The notes beneath the pieces are model-generated. The model saw only the letters and a program-made list of their open reading frames with translations, was not told the origin of the DNA and did not search any database. Both the position numbers and the translations under genes were made by a program. A stretch of 64,000 nucleotides of DNA, taken from the NCBI GenBank assembly GCA_007570785.1, contig ML664183.1:17221368-17285367 (forward strand), written 5' to 3'. Source of the stretch: Antilocapra americana. Its lineage: Eukaryota; Chordata; Mammalia; Artiodactyla; Antilocapridae. This document shows, piece after piece, positions 11,963 through 23,310 of this stretch (within the stretch, counting starts at the first letter, position 1; every line of letters begins with the position of its first letter).

Positions 11963-12490
11963 GACGTAGAGTTGTCCATCGATATCCATGGGAATTAGTT
12001 CTAGGACCCCTGAAGATACTAAAGTCCACAGATGCTCAAATCCCTTATATAAAATGGTATAGTATTTGCATGTAACCTAGTATATCCTCCTATATACTTA
12101 AATCATCTCTGGATTACTTGTAATACTGAATACAGTGTAATAACTACATAAATAGTTATAAACACAATGTAAATATTATTTAAATAGTTGCTAAAGTGGC
12201 AAATTCAAGTTTTGCTTTGGGAAGTTTCTGGAATTTTTTTTCAAATATTTTCTTTCTACAGTGGGTTGAATCTGCTATTTTGGAACCTACGGGTAATAGT
12301 AACAGTTCAGTTGCTCAGTCGAGTCCGACTCTTTGCAACCCCATAAATTGCAGGGCGCCAGGCCTCCCTGTCCATCACCAACTCCTGGAGTTTATCCAAA
12401 CTCATGTCCATCAAGTCGGTGATACTGTCCAGCCCTCTTCTCCTCTGTCGTTCTTTTCTCCTCCTATGAAGAACCAACTGTACTTGGATT
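11963..12490. mobile_element. Tigger-like (TcMar) DNA transposon remnant, split by BovB
   Basis: From about 11965 the sequence matches the familiar MER/Tigger-type non-autonomous element: an end reading gttgtccatcgatatccatg, then aaatggtatagtatttgcat and atttaaatagttgct. Its far end appears as ccaactgtac at about 12474-12483, after the BovB fragment at 12299-12467. The exact subfamily is uncertain. Confidence 0.6.
12299..12467 (-). mobile_element. BovB LINE 3' tip
   Basis: About 165 bases of reverse BovB 3' end, beginning cagttcagttgctcagtcg and breaking off after a tctcctctgtcg-type block. No clear target-site duplication was seen. Confidence 0.85.
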
Positions 12491-13241
12491 TGATTTGATT
12501 ATTTCATTTGATGATGCAGTATTTTATAAATGCTTCAGAGTTGTTTTAAGGTTAAAGATTTTGTATATGTATGTTTATGAGTACACATACATATACACTT
12601 TATATATATATTATATATGTTCTTTACAATAATGCCCACACATAGTAAAGACTATCATGTGTTAACTGTTGTTTTGTTATATTTGAAATATACTTAATTT
12701 TAGCTTTTAGCAACCTAAATTATTGTGTCTTAGGATATTCAATTAGTCTATGTCCAAAGTGAGCTTTATGTGAATATTTGCATTAACAAGAATATGGGAA
12801 GCTGCATTTCTGGACCACATGCTTTTCAGTCCACAGAGTAGGATATATCATTTTACCCAGGCACTAGACTTGCTTGTGTCAAAATTCTTCACACTTTGCT
12901 CATTGAAGGTGTCATTTCCTGAAGCATCTTCTACCATAATTTTTTTCAAACTGATTGTTTATGAGATCTAAATCACCATTAAAAAAAACAAATAGGAAAA
13001 AAGTCAGATTGTATCACACATGGTAATCTAAGTTGTTTTGCGTTACTTCAGTTTTGTGTGTATCAGTATATCCAGGATCACAAACCTTCCCGTGTTTTTT
13101 CTCTCTTTACTCTCAAAAGTAGCCAAAGGCCTGCTTTTTCTACAAGTTTCTATACCAGTGCCTTTCAAACATTTTCTATGAAAATCATCTATACAAATTT
13201 ATGTTCTGATTCATGGGCAGGGCTCAAAAGTTTGCATTTCT
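12491..13241. other. Unique AT-rich sequence
   Basis: Contains TA-rich patches near 12600-12620 but no recognised repeat family and no supported gene. Confidence 0.55.
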
Positions 13242-13250
13242 AACAAGCTC

Positions 13251-13460
13251 GTGGTGGTGGTTTAGTCATTAAGCCATGTCCAACTCTTGTGACCCTATGG
13301 ACTGTTGCCTGCCGAGCTCCCCTGTCCATGGAATTCTCCAGCAAGAATAATGGAGTGGGTTGCCATTCCCTTCTCCAGGGGATCTTCCTGACCCAGGAAT
13401 TGAACCTCAGTCTCCCACATTGCAGGCAGATTCTTTATCATCTGAACCACTAGGGAAGCC
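13251..13460 (-). mobile_element. Bov-tA SINE with target-site duplication
   Basis: Reverse full-length Bov-tA with the tRNA-like head at its right end (ccactagggaagcc). The flanks aacaagctc (13242-13250) and aacaagatc (13461-13469) form a 9-bp target-site duplication with one mismatch, fixing both edges. Confidence 0.92.
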
Positions 13461-13559
13461 AACAAGATCATAGGTGATACCATGGACTTGATTCTTGTCC
13501 ATGGACTACACTTCCAAGGCTGGCTGCACACTAGAATCACCTTGGTGATTCCTGGTCTG

Positions 13560-14035
13560 TATTTCCCACCCAGTAGCCTCTTGGACCTCATCTACACTTG
13601 CTTTTCATACAGTGTCCTACTCGAGCTGCTCCGGTCCTCCTGCTGTTCTCAACACACATGTATGGTCTTCCTCCCTGGCTTTGCCCTGTTGTTCTCTCTG
13701 CCTGAACACTCCTCCTTTGAATGGCTCACTACTCTACTTCCTGTGGGTCTTTGCTTCAGTATCATCTTCTCAGTGTGGTCTTCCCTGTTTGACACTGACT
13801 CTGCTTCTACCCCAGCATTCCTTCTTTCCTGCTTGATTTTCTGTTAGTCTCATCTCCATCAACAAACTTTGTATTCCTTTAAAAAATTTATTTGTTGTTT
13901 TTTTCCCCTTCATTAGACTGAAAGCTCCATGAGAATAGAGATTTTGGTCTGTTTTTATCCCCTGATCTCTCTCCAGCACCTAGCACAGAGTACCTGGCAC
14001 ATATTTTTGTATGAGTTAAAATATTTATTAGACTT
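13560..14035 (+). mobile_element. L2 LINE 3' part (ancient)
   Basis: The sense order is typical of L2: a pyrimidine-rich segment with tcagtgtggtcttccctg, then gactgaaagctccatgagaa, then agcacctagcacagagtacc and ctggcacata. The copy is strongly diverged. The open frame of 121 codons here is a chance product of the pyrimidine-rich repeat. Confidence 0.75.
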
Positions 14036-14250
14036 TAACTTGTCCTTTTTTGTAGGCTAAGCTACCAAAGGGCAAGCATCTGGATTGTTTTCTCACCCTT
14101 ATCTGTAATGTACACTTGCTTATAGTCATGTGTGATGGCTAATGTTGGGCTTTCTGATATCTTTATTAAATTTTAATTAATTAATTTATTAATTCCTTTA
14201 TTAATTTTTTGTTGATTCTTTCCTGTAACCTTATTTCTGGGCCCATCCTC

Positions 14251-14975
14251 TTTTTTGTAAAATTTATTTTCTTTACATTATTATGTTGGTTTTGCCATAC
14301 ATTGACATGAATCTGCCATGGGTATACATGTGTTCCCCTTCCAGAACCCCCCTCCCACCTCCCTCCCGATTCCATCCCTCTGGGTCATCCCGGTGCACCA
14401 GCCCTGAGCACCCTGTATCAAACATCAAACCTAGGCTGGCGATTGATTTCACATATGATAATTTACATGTTTCAGTGCCATTCTCCCATATCATCCCACC
14501 CTTGCCCTCTCCCATAGAGTCCAAAAGACTGTTCTATACATCTGCATCTCTTTTGCTGTCTCGCATACAGGGTTATCGTTACCATCTTTCTAAATTCTAC
14601 ATATATGCGTTAGTATACTGTATTGTTGTTTTTCCTTCTGGCTTACTTCATTCTGTATAATAGGCTCCAGTTTCGTCCACCTCAGTAGAACTGATTCAAA
14701 TGTATTCTTTTAAATGGCTGAGTAATATTCCATTGTGTATATGTACCACAGCTTTATTATCCATTCGTCAGTTGATGGACATCTAGGTTGCTTCCATGTC
14801 CTGGCTATTGTAAACAATGCGGCGATGAACATTGGGGTACACGTGTCTCTTTCAATTCTGGTTTCCTCAGTGTGTATGCCCTGCAGTGGGATTGCTGGGT
14901 AATATGGCAGTTCTATTTCCAGTTTTTAAAGGAATCTCTACACTGTTCTCTCTAGTGGCTGTACTAGTTTGCATT
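14251..14975 (-). mobile_element. Young ruminant L1, 5'-truncated
   Basis: A reverse L1 3' end of 725 bases, with its T-rich tail at the left and the break near 14975 inside ORF2. The string cccatcctc occurs immediately left (14242-14250) and right (14976-14984), followed by T-rich sequence on both sides, giving a clear target-site duplication. Low divergence compared with the neighbouring L1M copies points to a more recent insertion. Confidence 0.9.
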
Positions 14976-15175
14976 CCCATCCTCCTCTTTTGCTTGTATA
15001 CTATTTAGCCTACACAAGGAGGCATGAGTCCCTTTAAGATGCTGTGTGTAACAAGGCAGTTTACTAGAGATCTTCTCTAGACACTGGAGATAATTATCAA
15101 GTTAATGAGTGATCCAGACCAGAACTATATATAATACTGGAAAGAAACTTTAACCCAGGGTTTTTACAAGATGGC

Positions 15176-15537
15176 TGCTTTAGTCTGTTCAGGCTGCTGT
15201 AACTGAAATACCATAAACTGAGTGGCTTAAATAATAAACATTTATTTCTCACAGTTTTGGAATCTGAGAAGTCCAAGATCAAGGCACCAGCAGATTCAAT
15301 GTCTGGTAGGGACAAGCTTCCTGATTCATAGACAATTGTCTTTTCTCTGTGTTCTCCATGGCAGAAACTGATAAGAGAGCTCTCTATAGTCTCTTTTGAG
15401 GGCATCAATCCCATTTTTGAGAGCCCCACCCTCATGACCTAATCATCTCCCAAAGTCCCTCCTCCTCATATCATCACATTGCAGGTTAGAACTTCAACAT
15501 AGAGTTTTGGGAGGACACAAGCATCCAGTCCATAACA
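15176..15537 (-). mobile_element. Solo LTR, MaLR/ERVL-like
   Basis: Read in reverse the element starts tgttatggac, carries gagaaataaatg (a polyadenylation-type signal) and ends gactaaagca, so it has the TG...CA ends of an LTR. It is 362 bases long. The flanks atggc (15171-15175) and atgac (15538-15542) resemble a 5-bp target-site duplication with one mismatch. No internal retroviral genes adjoin it. The family name is uncertain. Confidence 0.7.
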
Positions 15538-15814
15538 ATGACTAAAGGATTTATCAATAATTACTCTTTGGCTATGATGTAGTGAGAGAATTTCATTCAA
15601 TTTACCAGGATTTATACAAAACAAGTAGGAGATTCTGATATAAGTTTTCTCTCCTCACTGTGGATCTGCCATAGTAAATCATTTGTGGAAGAAGGAAAGT
15701 TATAAAATTATTTTTTTCTCTCACATTTCTAAGGAAACGGGAAAACCCTTAGCCTGGTGAAGCTAGAAGGATGGATTTCTGTTCACATATTTTATAGTCT
15801 GGTATTCTCTTCTG

Positions 15815-16141
15815 TCATTCTTTTTTTTTTTTTTTTGGTTGTTTTGGGTTTTCATTGCTGTGTGCAAGCTTTCTCTGGTTGCAGCAAGCAGGGCTACTCT
15901 TCGTTGTGTTTCACAGGTTTCTCATTGCAGTGGCTTCTCCTGTTAAGGAGCACAGGCTCTAGGTGTACAGGCTTCAGTAGTTGCAGCACATGGGCTCAGT
16001 AGTTGCGGCTCTCTGGCTCTTAGTAGTAGTGGTGATCAGACTTAGTTTCTCTGAGTGTAGAATCTTCCTGGACCAGGGATTGAACCTGTGTCCCCTGTGT
16101 TGTCAGGCAGGTTCCCATCCACTGTATCTCCAGGGAAGTCC
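15815..16141 (-). mobile_element. CHR-2 type SINE
   Basis: A reverse SINE with a 17-T tail at 15821-15837, repeated gttgcagcacatgg and gtagttgcggctc-like body units, and a tRNA-like head ending ccagggaagtcc. It has the same architecture as the sense copy at 32121-32465. Confidence 0.85.
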
Positions 16142-16588
16142 TATTCTTGTTTTTTGATTATGCCCATGTTCTAGGCTGAGGCAATTATTTCCCAACTGCA
16201 GGAAGTTCTTCATCCCTACCCATTCAAAGCTCATTCTCCTCATGGTGTCATCTGTTTCATGATGTATGCTCTGTGAAATGACTGCTATGGATTTCTCATT
16301 ACCTGAGAATAGGCTTCACTTTCTTTTCACTTTATTCTCTTCAAATACTCTCCCTGCTGTTAAGTGCTATCTATCTGCCTTCTTCCTAGGTTGCTTGTCA
16401 TGAAAGGATTAATCCTTCTTGGGTTTGGGATAGGGATTCAGTGTGACTTCCAAACTGGAAGTGAGATTTAGAAAAAAAACTTCTCTGCAAGGCACTTCCT
16501 GGGGGTGTAGGGGTGGAGGGCACTGGGATACTGGTCCAGATCTCTCTTCAGGAAAGACATTCTGCTTTAGGAAAGACTAAGTCTCTTT
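16142..16588. other. Unique sequence
   Basis: No repeat and no gene recognised in about 450 bases. Confidence 0.5.
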
Positions 16589-17062
16589 CCTTACTTTGCC
16601 AGAAAAGGTCCATCTAGTCAAAGCATGGTTTTTCCAGTAGTCATGTATGGATGTGAGAGTTCGACTATGAAGAAAGCTGAATGCTGAATAATTGATGCTT
16701 TTAAACTGTGGTGTTGGATAAGACTCTTGAGAATCTCTTAGACAGCAAGGAGATCCAACTAGCCCATCCTAAAGGAGGTCAATCCTGAGTATTCATTGGA
16801 AGCACTGATGCTAAGCTGAAACTCCAATACCTTAGCCACCTGATGTGAAGAACTGACTCACTGGAAAAGACCCTGATGCTGGGAAAGATTGAAGGCAGAG
16901 AAGGGGACAACAGAGGATGAGGTGGTTGGATGGCATCACCGACTCAATAGATATGAGTTTGAGTAAGCTCTGGGAGTTGGTGATGGACAGGGAAGCCTGG
17001 CATGCTGCAGTCCATGGTGTCGCAAAGAGTCGGACATGACTGAGCTGACTGACTAACTGAAA
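16589..17062 (+). mobile_element. BovB LINE 3' part
   Basis: Sense BovB runs from the segment reading ttactttgcc to its 3' end at tgactgactaactgaa. The 7-bp string tctcttt lies directly before (16582-16588) and after (17063-17069), a probable target-site duplication. Non-coding. Confidence 0.9.
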
Positions 17063-17069
17063 TCTCTTT

Positions 17070-17920
17070 AGGACTTATTCTCCTAGTTGCTAGGAGTGCT
17101 GCTGGAAGAATGTCCTCTGGATTAACCCCCTTGGGTCTCAACTGAAACACTCCCCTTGCCTAAGGTCATGCTTCTTGCTGGTGGCCCACATCCAGTGGCT
17201 AATGGACTAGAGGTATGAAGGTTTGGCCCTCTTACTCTGCCAAGTGACCTATGAAGGCTTAGTCTCATTTTCAGAACTCCCCACAGGATCAGTTCAGGGT
17301 TTTTTTGAGACTGAATTAATAACTGGACTTCTGTCTCTGTCCCACTGGCTCCCCTCTCTTCCCTTGCCACATACTAATCTCCATCTCAGAGTGGGCTCCT
17401 CAGAGAGCTCAGCCCTGTAGTGTGCTGCTCTATATCCTTCCTGATTTCTTTTCCCAACAATTTCCATCCTGACAGCCCTGGAAATGAGAGATCTGAGCAA
17501 ATAATCAAGAAAGTGACACAAGCATGAGGGAAAATAGGCAGAGCTCAGTATGGGGACTGAAGACTGAGCTATGGGAAGTAATCTTAGCCAGAAGGCAGAG
17601 GTCTCTCTACTAAAACCAGGGTAAAGATGAAGGTTGAAATAGAAATAGCTTTAGTATTGAATAAGTTTGTTAAACATCCTTTGGCTGGGTCAGGATTCAT
17701 CTCAGAGTCTGGGGAGCTGGAAGGGTATAAAGGTACAGTAGGAGAAGAAAGGATATTTGGAGCCTAAAATCTGGTCAGTGTGTTAAATATAGAGACAGGA
17801 AATTAGGCAAGTTAGCCAGCATTTACATACTCACACTGTTGCTTTTGGGAAAAGAATTGAGCTTAAGGAGCAGTATATATTTTAATTAGCTCCACTTTCA
17901 AAGGATTGCCCAGCAAAATT
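17070..17920. other. Unique sequence
   Basis: No repeat family recognised. Overlapping 65-82 codon frames on both strands at 17120-17520 lack recognisable domains. Confidence 0.5.
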
Positions 17921-17930
17921 AAAGAGTAAT

Positions 17931-18047
17931 TTTTTTTGACCACACCATTCAGCTTTCAGAGTCTTAGTTCCCTGACCAGGGATTGAACCCAGGCCACAGC
18001 AGTGAAAGTGCTGAGTCCTAATCACTGGACTGCCAGAGAATTCCCCC
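17931..18047 (-). mobile_element. CHR-1 type SINE
   Basis: A short reverse tRNA-derived SINE with a T8 tail and a head ending gccagagaattccc. The flanks aaagagtaat (17921-17930) and aaagactaat (18048-18057) are a 10-bp target-site duplication with one mismatch. Confidence 0.85.
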
Positions 18048-18057
18048 AAAGACTAAT

Positions 18058-18801
18058 TTTCTTATTTAAAATTATCTAATAGATTCCCTGCATTCAGTCT
18101 CCATAGCATACCTGATGTATGGGTAACAAATCTGTAGGAATCCCAATGAAAATGTGAAATATAAATAGGACATCTATATTTATGAGCACAGGAATGAAGT
18201 GTCAGCCAATGACAGGAAACAGAAAAGGGATGTTAGGGTCTAGAAAAGAGCAGCTAGATGAGTCTCTTGATTTTGCTTAGTTTCTTCAGGATTGGAGAAA
18301 TTGCATTTTGAGCAAGTCTGGCAGATGGTGCTGCTCCAGCAAAGGGCAGAAAAATCATTTCGTTTCCTAAGATGCAACTTATCCTGTTTACAGTTCTGAA
18401 CTGATAAGATTTTTGCCATAGTAAAATTTCAATCTTGTGTCTTCAGCTGTTAATATATATACAGAAGCTTATGTTCAACAATAGTTGGCTACCTGGGTCA
18501 TTCTTACTTCATATAGTGGGTTTTTATCTGCAAGGCTCCTGATTTTCCCTTGCTATTTCCTCCTATGACAAGGAGGTTCTTCAGTCAGTGCTGCAGTAAT
18601 TGCTATCACCATCACTTGCTCTGTACTGTGTGCTTGCAAGGTAGCACACCAAAATCTATCTCCAAAAATGCCACTGTTAATGCTTTCTCTGCCTCTGTAA
18701 ATATACTAAGGTATGTTAATATACCTTATTATATATAAAAGCTGCAGTAATATGAATGTTATATAGGGAGGAATTAAGTTTGTAAATCAGTAAAGTACCA
18801 C
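18058..18801. other. Unique sequence
   Basis: No gene or repeat recognised. Confidence 0.5.
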
Positions 18802-19146
18802 TGTCTTAGTCTGCCAGGGTTGCTATAATGAAATGCCATAGACTAGGTGGCTTTAACAATAGATGTTTATTCTCTTACAGTTCTGTGTGCTGGATAGTTC
18901 CAGATCAAGGTCCAACAGGTTTGTGGTGAGAGCTTTATTCCTGATGTAGATAGCTGCCTTCTCACTGTGTCCTCACATGGAGGAGAGAAGAAAGCTTTTT
19001 TTCTCTTCCTCTTCTTATAAGGCCACTTATCCTATTGGATTAGGGCACCACCCTTATGACCTCACTTAACCTTTATTATCTCCTGAAGTTTCTAACTTCA
19101 AATAAATTCACCTTGGGGATTAAAATTTCAACACATAAATGTGGAC
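18802..19146 (-). mobile_element. Second MaLR/ERVL-like LTR, more diverged
   Basis: It has the same general layout as the LTR at 15176-15537: at its left end tgtcttagtctgcc (the reverse of an LTR 3' terminus ending gactaagaca), then atgccatagactaggtggct, and further right cttctcactgtgtcctcaca. It differs in its right third and looks truncated there, so it is probably another subfamily. Confidence 0.65.
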
Positions 19147-19479
19147 TTAATATCAAGATGTGTCAATAATGGCAAAATGCAGGTACTATCATATATATTT
19201 TGTCAGATGGAATACTCATTATCCTTGAGTCTAAACTTAACATGTTGAAACAAACAAACAAAATTTTCTGTTTCTTTCTAGAATGATTGAAGATTTTTAG
19301 CCACCAAGTAGTTTCCTTCTTTGTTTGTTTTCCAACTTAAAAAAATTTCAAACCTACAGAAAAGTTGAAAGAATAATATACCCATATATAGGTTCACCTT
19401 TTTGCCACATTCTCTTATGTCCCAATCATAGCCTCTTAACTTGGACTGCATCTTAAAGAACATTTGAGTCAACTCTCGC

Positions 19480-19800
19480 CTCTTACACAAAATCAGGTCA
19501 AGGGGTCACCAGCCTCAACTTCTAGATCTCTGATGGTGGAGCACTCACCTGTCTTTGAGCCAGCCTCATCTGTTTTTGGAGGCCTCTTGTTGTCACTAAC
19601 TTTGTCTTAGAATAAACTGAAACCTGGCCTTCCATAACTTCCCTCTGCTGGGCTTTATATAACCTTCTCGCCAGACAAACTAATTCTAGTTCTTTTCTCA
19701 CATGACAGCTTTAAAATATTTGAAGGTACTGCTCATGTCCTCTTCCTTACTCTGAGGGAAGAAGGACTTCCGATTTCTTCATCCATGTCTCACTTGGAGT
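19480..19800. mobile_element. L3/CR1-type LINE remnant
   Basis: The segment with ctcacatgacagctttaaaa, tatttgaaggtactgctcat and gtcctcttcc follows the order of the ancient L3 (CR1) 3' region. It is highly diverged; strand and edges are not certain. Confidence 0.5.
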
Positions 19801-19849
19801 GGTAAAGAGACCTTACTTGCTTTGGTAGTAGGTTCGTGTATTTACAAAG

Positions 19850-20530
19850 TATCAGTCAAAGTTGACAAGACCAATGAGGCTTCTTTATTTCTCTAATGGA
19901 TGTGATTTTCCTCGCTGACTGTGCCAGGTTTCCTTGAAGTGTGTGGACATCGAGAGTCCTCAAGACCACCTTCAATTTCAATAACTCATTAGCATACTTG
20001 TAGAACTCACTTAACATTGTTATACTCATGATGATGGTTTATTACAGCAAAAGTTTACAGATTGAAATTGACCAAGGAAAGCAATGCCTGGGGTCTGAGT
20101 CCAGGAGAGTTCCAAACACAAACCTTCCAAATGCCCTCTCTCAGAGGAGTCTCTTACAGGGCTAACTTCTCCCAGCAATGACATGTAACAATCTGCAGTG
20201 TTGTCAGCTAGGGAAGCTCACTTGAGCCACAGCAATCACTGTTTTTACTGGGGTTCAGTCACACAGATACGATTGACCGCCTGCATCTTAGTTTCCAACC
20301 TCTCCAGAGATTGTGCTGATGGGGTGGCCCAAGCCCCAACTATAAATCACATTGTTAGTGTAGATCGTCTTGTGTGCCCCTAAGGCTCCCAGGGTAAACA
20401 GACACTCTTATCAGGCAGAACATTCCAATGACTTAGGTATTACCTCCCAGAGTAAAGGCCAGATTTTTCTTTGGGCAAAATTATTTTCCAAAGAGGGTAG
20501 ATGAGCCATTTTTTCAGTTGCCTCCCTGTT
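19850..20530 (-). mobile_element. Ancient ERVL-like LTR
   Basis: The segment resembles an old mammalian LTR read in reverse: gatggtttattacagcaaaa contains a reversed polyadenylation signal at about 20036-20046, followed by agtccaggagagttcc and ggggttcagtcac blocks. I cannot name the family and see no coding region. Confidence 0.5.
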
Positions 20531-20799
20531 CATTTCCCACTTCTCTGTCAGCATGGTATCTGGACATCTGTACCGCATTATGACAAGAGAGTTGGGCTTT
20601 CATCTAAGCACAGGTCCTTTTCTGACCTGTGCCTCTGCTGCAGGGTAGCTGATCTAGTTAGGTTTCTGGAGCCTTAGAATCATGCTTCCTTAAGTTCAGT
20701 GTTGTTCTTTGGCTCAGTTAGACCCACTCCACCCTATATCTGAGCACAGACTCTAAGGAAACAAGAGGGAAAGGGGCAGGGCACATTTAAAAGAATGGC

Positions 20800-21395
20800 A
20801 TAGCCTGAGGACACAATATGTAATGATTAGAATCAAATGGGTCTAAGATGGCAGACAAGTCAACTTTGACTAGACTTTGATCCTCAGTATACCCTCATTG
20901 TAACACATCAGCAAGCTAAATGACATACCCAGAGGCATCATAACAGCTCCAAGGCTGACCATCAAAGACCAGAAAGTGGGTGGTGACCCAGTTCCTGGAA
21001 ATCTCTGCCCTTTCCCCAAAATGGTTAGAATAATCCTCCCATTCATTAGCCTATGAAATTAGCCAGCCCGTAAAAGCTAACCACACCACATTTTATAGCC
21101 ACATTCATCCTCTCCGACAGTCCACACTCTTGTCTACAGTGTGTGTTTCTCTCTAAATAAATCCACTTCTTACCTATCACTTTGTCTCTCACTGAATTCT
21201 TTCTGCCTTGAAACATCATGAGCCTGAGCTTCAATAGGTCCTGAAACCAGGCATGTGATCTCAGTTGGAAGACTGTGGGGTTTGGCCAAGTTTGAGTCCT
21301 GGCCATGTGGGTTAGAGTCCCAAGCTGAGTTTTGACCAGGTTTGAGTCCTGGCACATGGGTTCAAGTCCCAATCTAAGGTGAACAGTTCAATCAA
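20800..21395 (+). mobile_element. Solo LTR of a ruminant class I-like endogenous retrovirus
   Basis: The R-region pattern cttgtctacagtgtgtgttt and ctctctaaataaatccac places a polyadenylation signal at 21156-21161, followed by U5-like sequence. Two related 40-45 base units (tttgagtcctgg...gagtccca) repeat at about 21288-21373. No gag, pol or env sequence adjoins, so this is a solo LTR. Edges are approximate. Confidence 0.6.
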
Positions 21396-21822
21396 GTATC
21401 AGTCAGGACTTCTCTCTGACCCCTGACTGAGAGGCATCTCCCCTCTAGCCTCAATTTTAGGGTCATGTCACACCTAACCATGAGGCCCTACCATAGCTGT
21501 TCTCAAGGCTACCAGTTCTGTTACTTGCCATGTCTCCCACAGGGGATTGTGGGAATTCTTGGAACTCTGACACTTAAGAGCCAAAGCAGGTATGGAAAGT
21601 GGCACACAGGTCCTCTCTCTGCTGAACTGTGTAACACCTTGCCGTCTTCATTGTACTGTGGTAGTTCTGTATGGTGAGGACATCCTATATGGCAGTCTCC
21701 TTTCAGAGTTCTGAACAAATTGTGGTACAGTTCCCTCTGCTTCTGTGTCTGGCTCTTTACCAGTTTATGTTCCATCTTTCCTTCCATCCTATTCCAGATT
21801 GTGATCTTGAGGGAGCATAATG

Positions 21823-22706
21823 TTGTTGTTTAGTTGCTAAATTGTGTCTGACTCTTTGGGACCCCATGGGCTATAGCATGCCAGACTTCCCTGTCCTTCA
21901 CTATCTCCCAGACTTTGTTCAAACTGATGTCCATCAAGTCGGTGATGCCATCCAACCATCTCATCCTCCGTCACCCCCTTCTCCTCTTGCCCTCAATCTT
22001 TCCCAGCTTTGGGGTCTTTTGCAATGATTTTGCTTTTCACATCAAATTGCCAAAGTATTGGAGCTTCAGCTTCAGCATCAGTCCTTCCAATTAATATTCA
22101 GGGTTGATTTTCTTTAGGATTGACTGGTTTGATCTCCCTGCTGTCCAAGGGACTCTCAAGAATCTTCTCCAGCACCACAATTTGAAAGCACCAATTCTTC
22201 AGTGCTCAGCCTTCTTTATGGTCCAACTCTCACATCCATACATGACTACTGGAAAAACCGTATCTTTGACTATATGGACCTTTTTCGGCAAAGTGATGCC
22301 TCTGGTTTTCAATATGTTGTCTAGATTTGTCATAGCTTTCCTTCCAAGGAGAAAGTGTCTTTTAATTTCATGGCTTCATTCAACATCTGCAGTGATTTTG
22401 GAGCCCAAGCAAATAAAATCTGTCACTGCTTCCACTTTTTCCCCATGAAGTGATGGGACTGGATGCCATGATCTTAGTTTTTGAAGGTTAAGTTTTGAGT
22501 CAGCTTTTTCACTCTCCTCTTTTACCCTCATCAGGAGGCTTTTTAGGTCCTCTTTATTTTCTGCCATTAGAATGAAATCAATCTGCATATCTGAGATTGT
22601 TGTTATCCCGGCCAGCTTGATTCCAGCTTGAGATTCATCCAGCCCAACATTTCACATGATATACTCTGCATATAAGTTAAATAAGCAGGGTGACAATATA
22701 CAGGAG
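21823..22706 (-). mobile_element. BovB LINE, 5'-truncated
   Basis: Reverse BovB runs from its 3' terminus (ttgttgtttagttgct) back into the RT region near 22600-22700. The string gcataatg precedes it (21815-21822) and follows it (22707-22714), both after a ggag-type context, giving a target-site duplication. The RT frame is broken by multiple changes. Confidence 0.92.
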
Positions 22707-22714
22707 GCATAATG

Positions 22715-23110
22715 CTTGTCCTTTTTCCTGTTATGTTTTTTTCTTTATTTTTGTTTTTTCCCACAACCCATCAGGCTAAAAGGAAGAATTCACTCACATC
22801 ATATTTTTCTCTATTCCAATTAAGGACTTCTTCAGACTCTACTAGTAGAATGGCTGCAGGGAACTGGATTTATAAAGGAAAGGAAAGAAAAATATTTTCA
22901 CAATATTATCTCAATTATAATTGTATAAAGAATTGGGCAACAGTGAGAGCCTGGAGTCACGAGAATAAGCAAACCTCTTTCCCATTTCCTTCCCCTTTAT
23001 CCATCTTCCTTACTGTCTGAAGAGATTACAAATAGCTTTGCAACTGCAAGGTCATGGTTTTGGAATCGGAGGCAATTCATGATTCCCTAGATTGTCACTT
23101 TTCATGGTGA
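22715..23110. other. Unique sequence
   Basis: A 102-codon forward open frame (22712-23020) has no recognisable domain. No repeat was recognised. Confidence 0.45.
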
Positions 23111-23310
23111 TGAGTAGTTTTTATTTATTTGAATACTATATACCAACTATTGTGCAGACTTCATTTAATTCTCCCCAAAGTGCTATCATTATACCCATTC
23201 TACAGGTAAGAAAATTGAGTCTCAGAGAAGTTAAGTAATCCCAAATCTTATAGCTAGTGGTTCGTGTCACTGAAGTTTAAGCCCAGCATCACTGACTACA
23301 GGGACATGTA
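23110..23310 (-). mobile_element. MIR SINE
   Basis: The reverse MIR core is visible as cttcatttaattctcccc, then ccattctacaggtaagaaaa and gagtctcagagaagttaagt, in order. Confidence 0.8.

Noticed and set aside
20800..21395. Possible intact endogenous provirus
   Set aside because: Only LTR-type sequence is present. There is no primer-binding site followed by gag, pol or env on either side.
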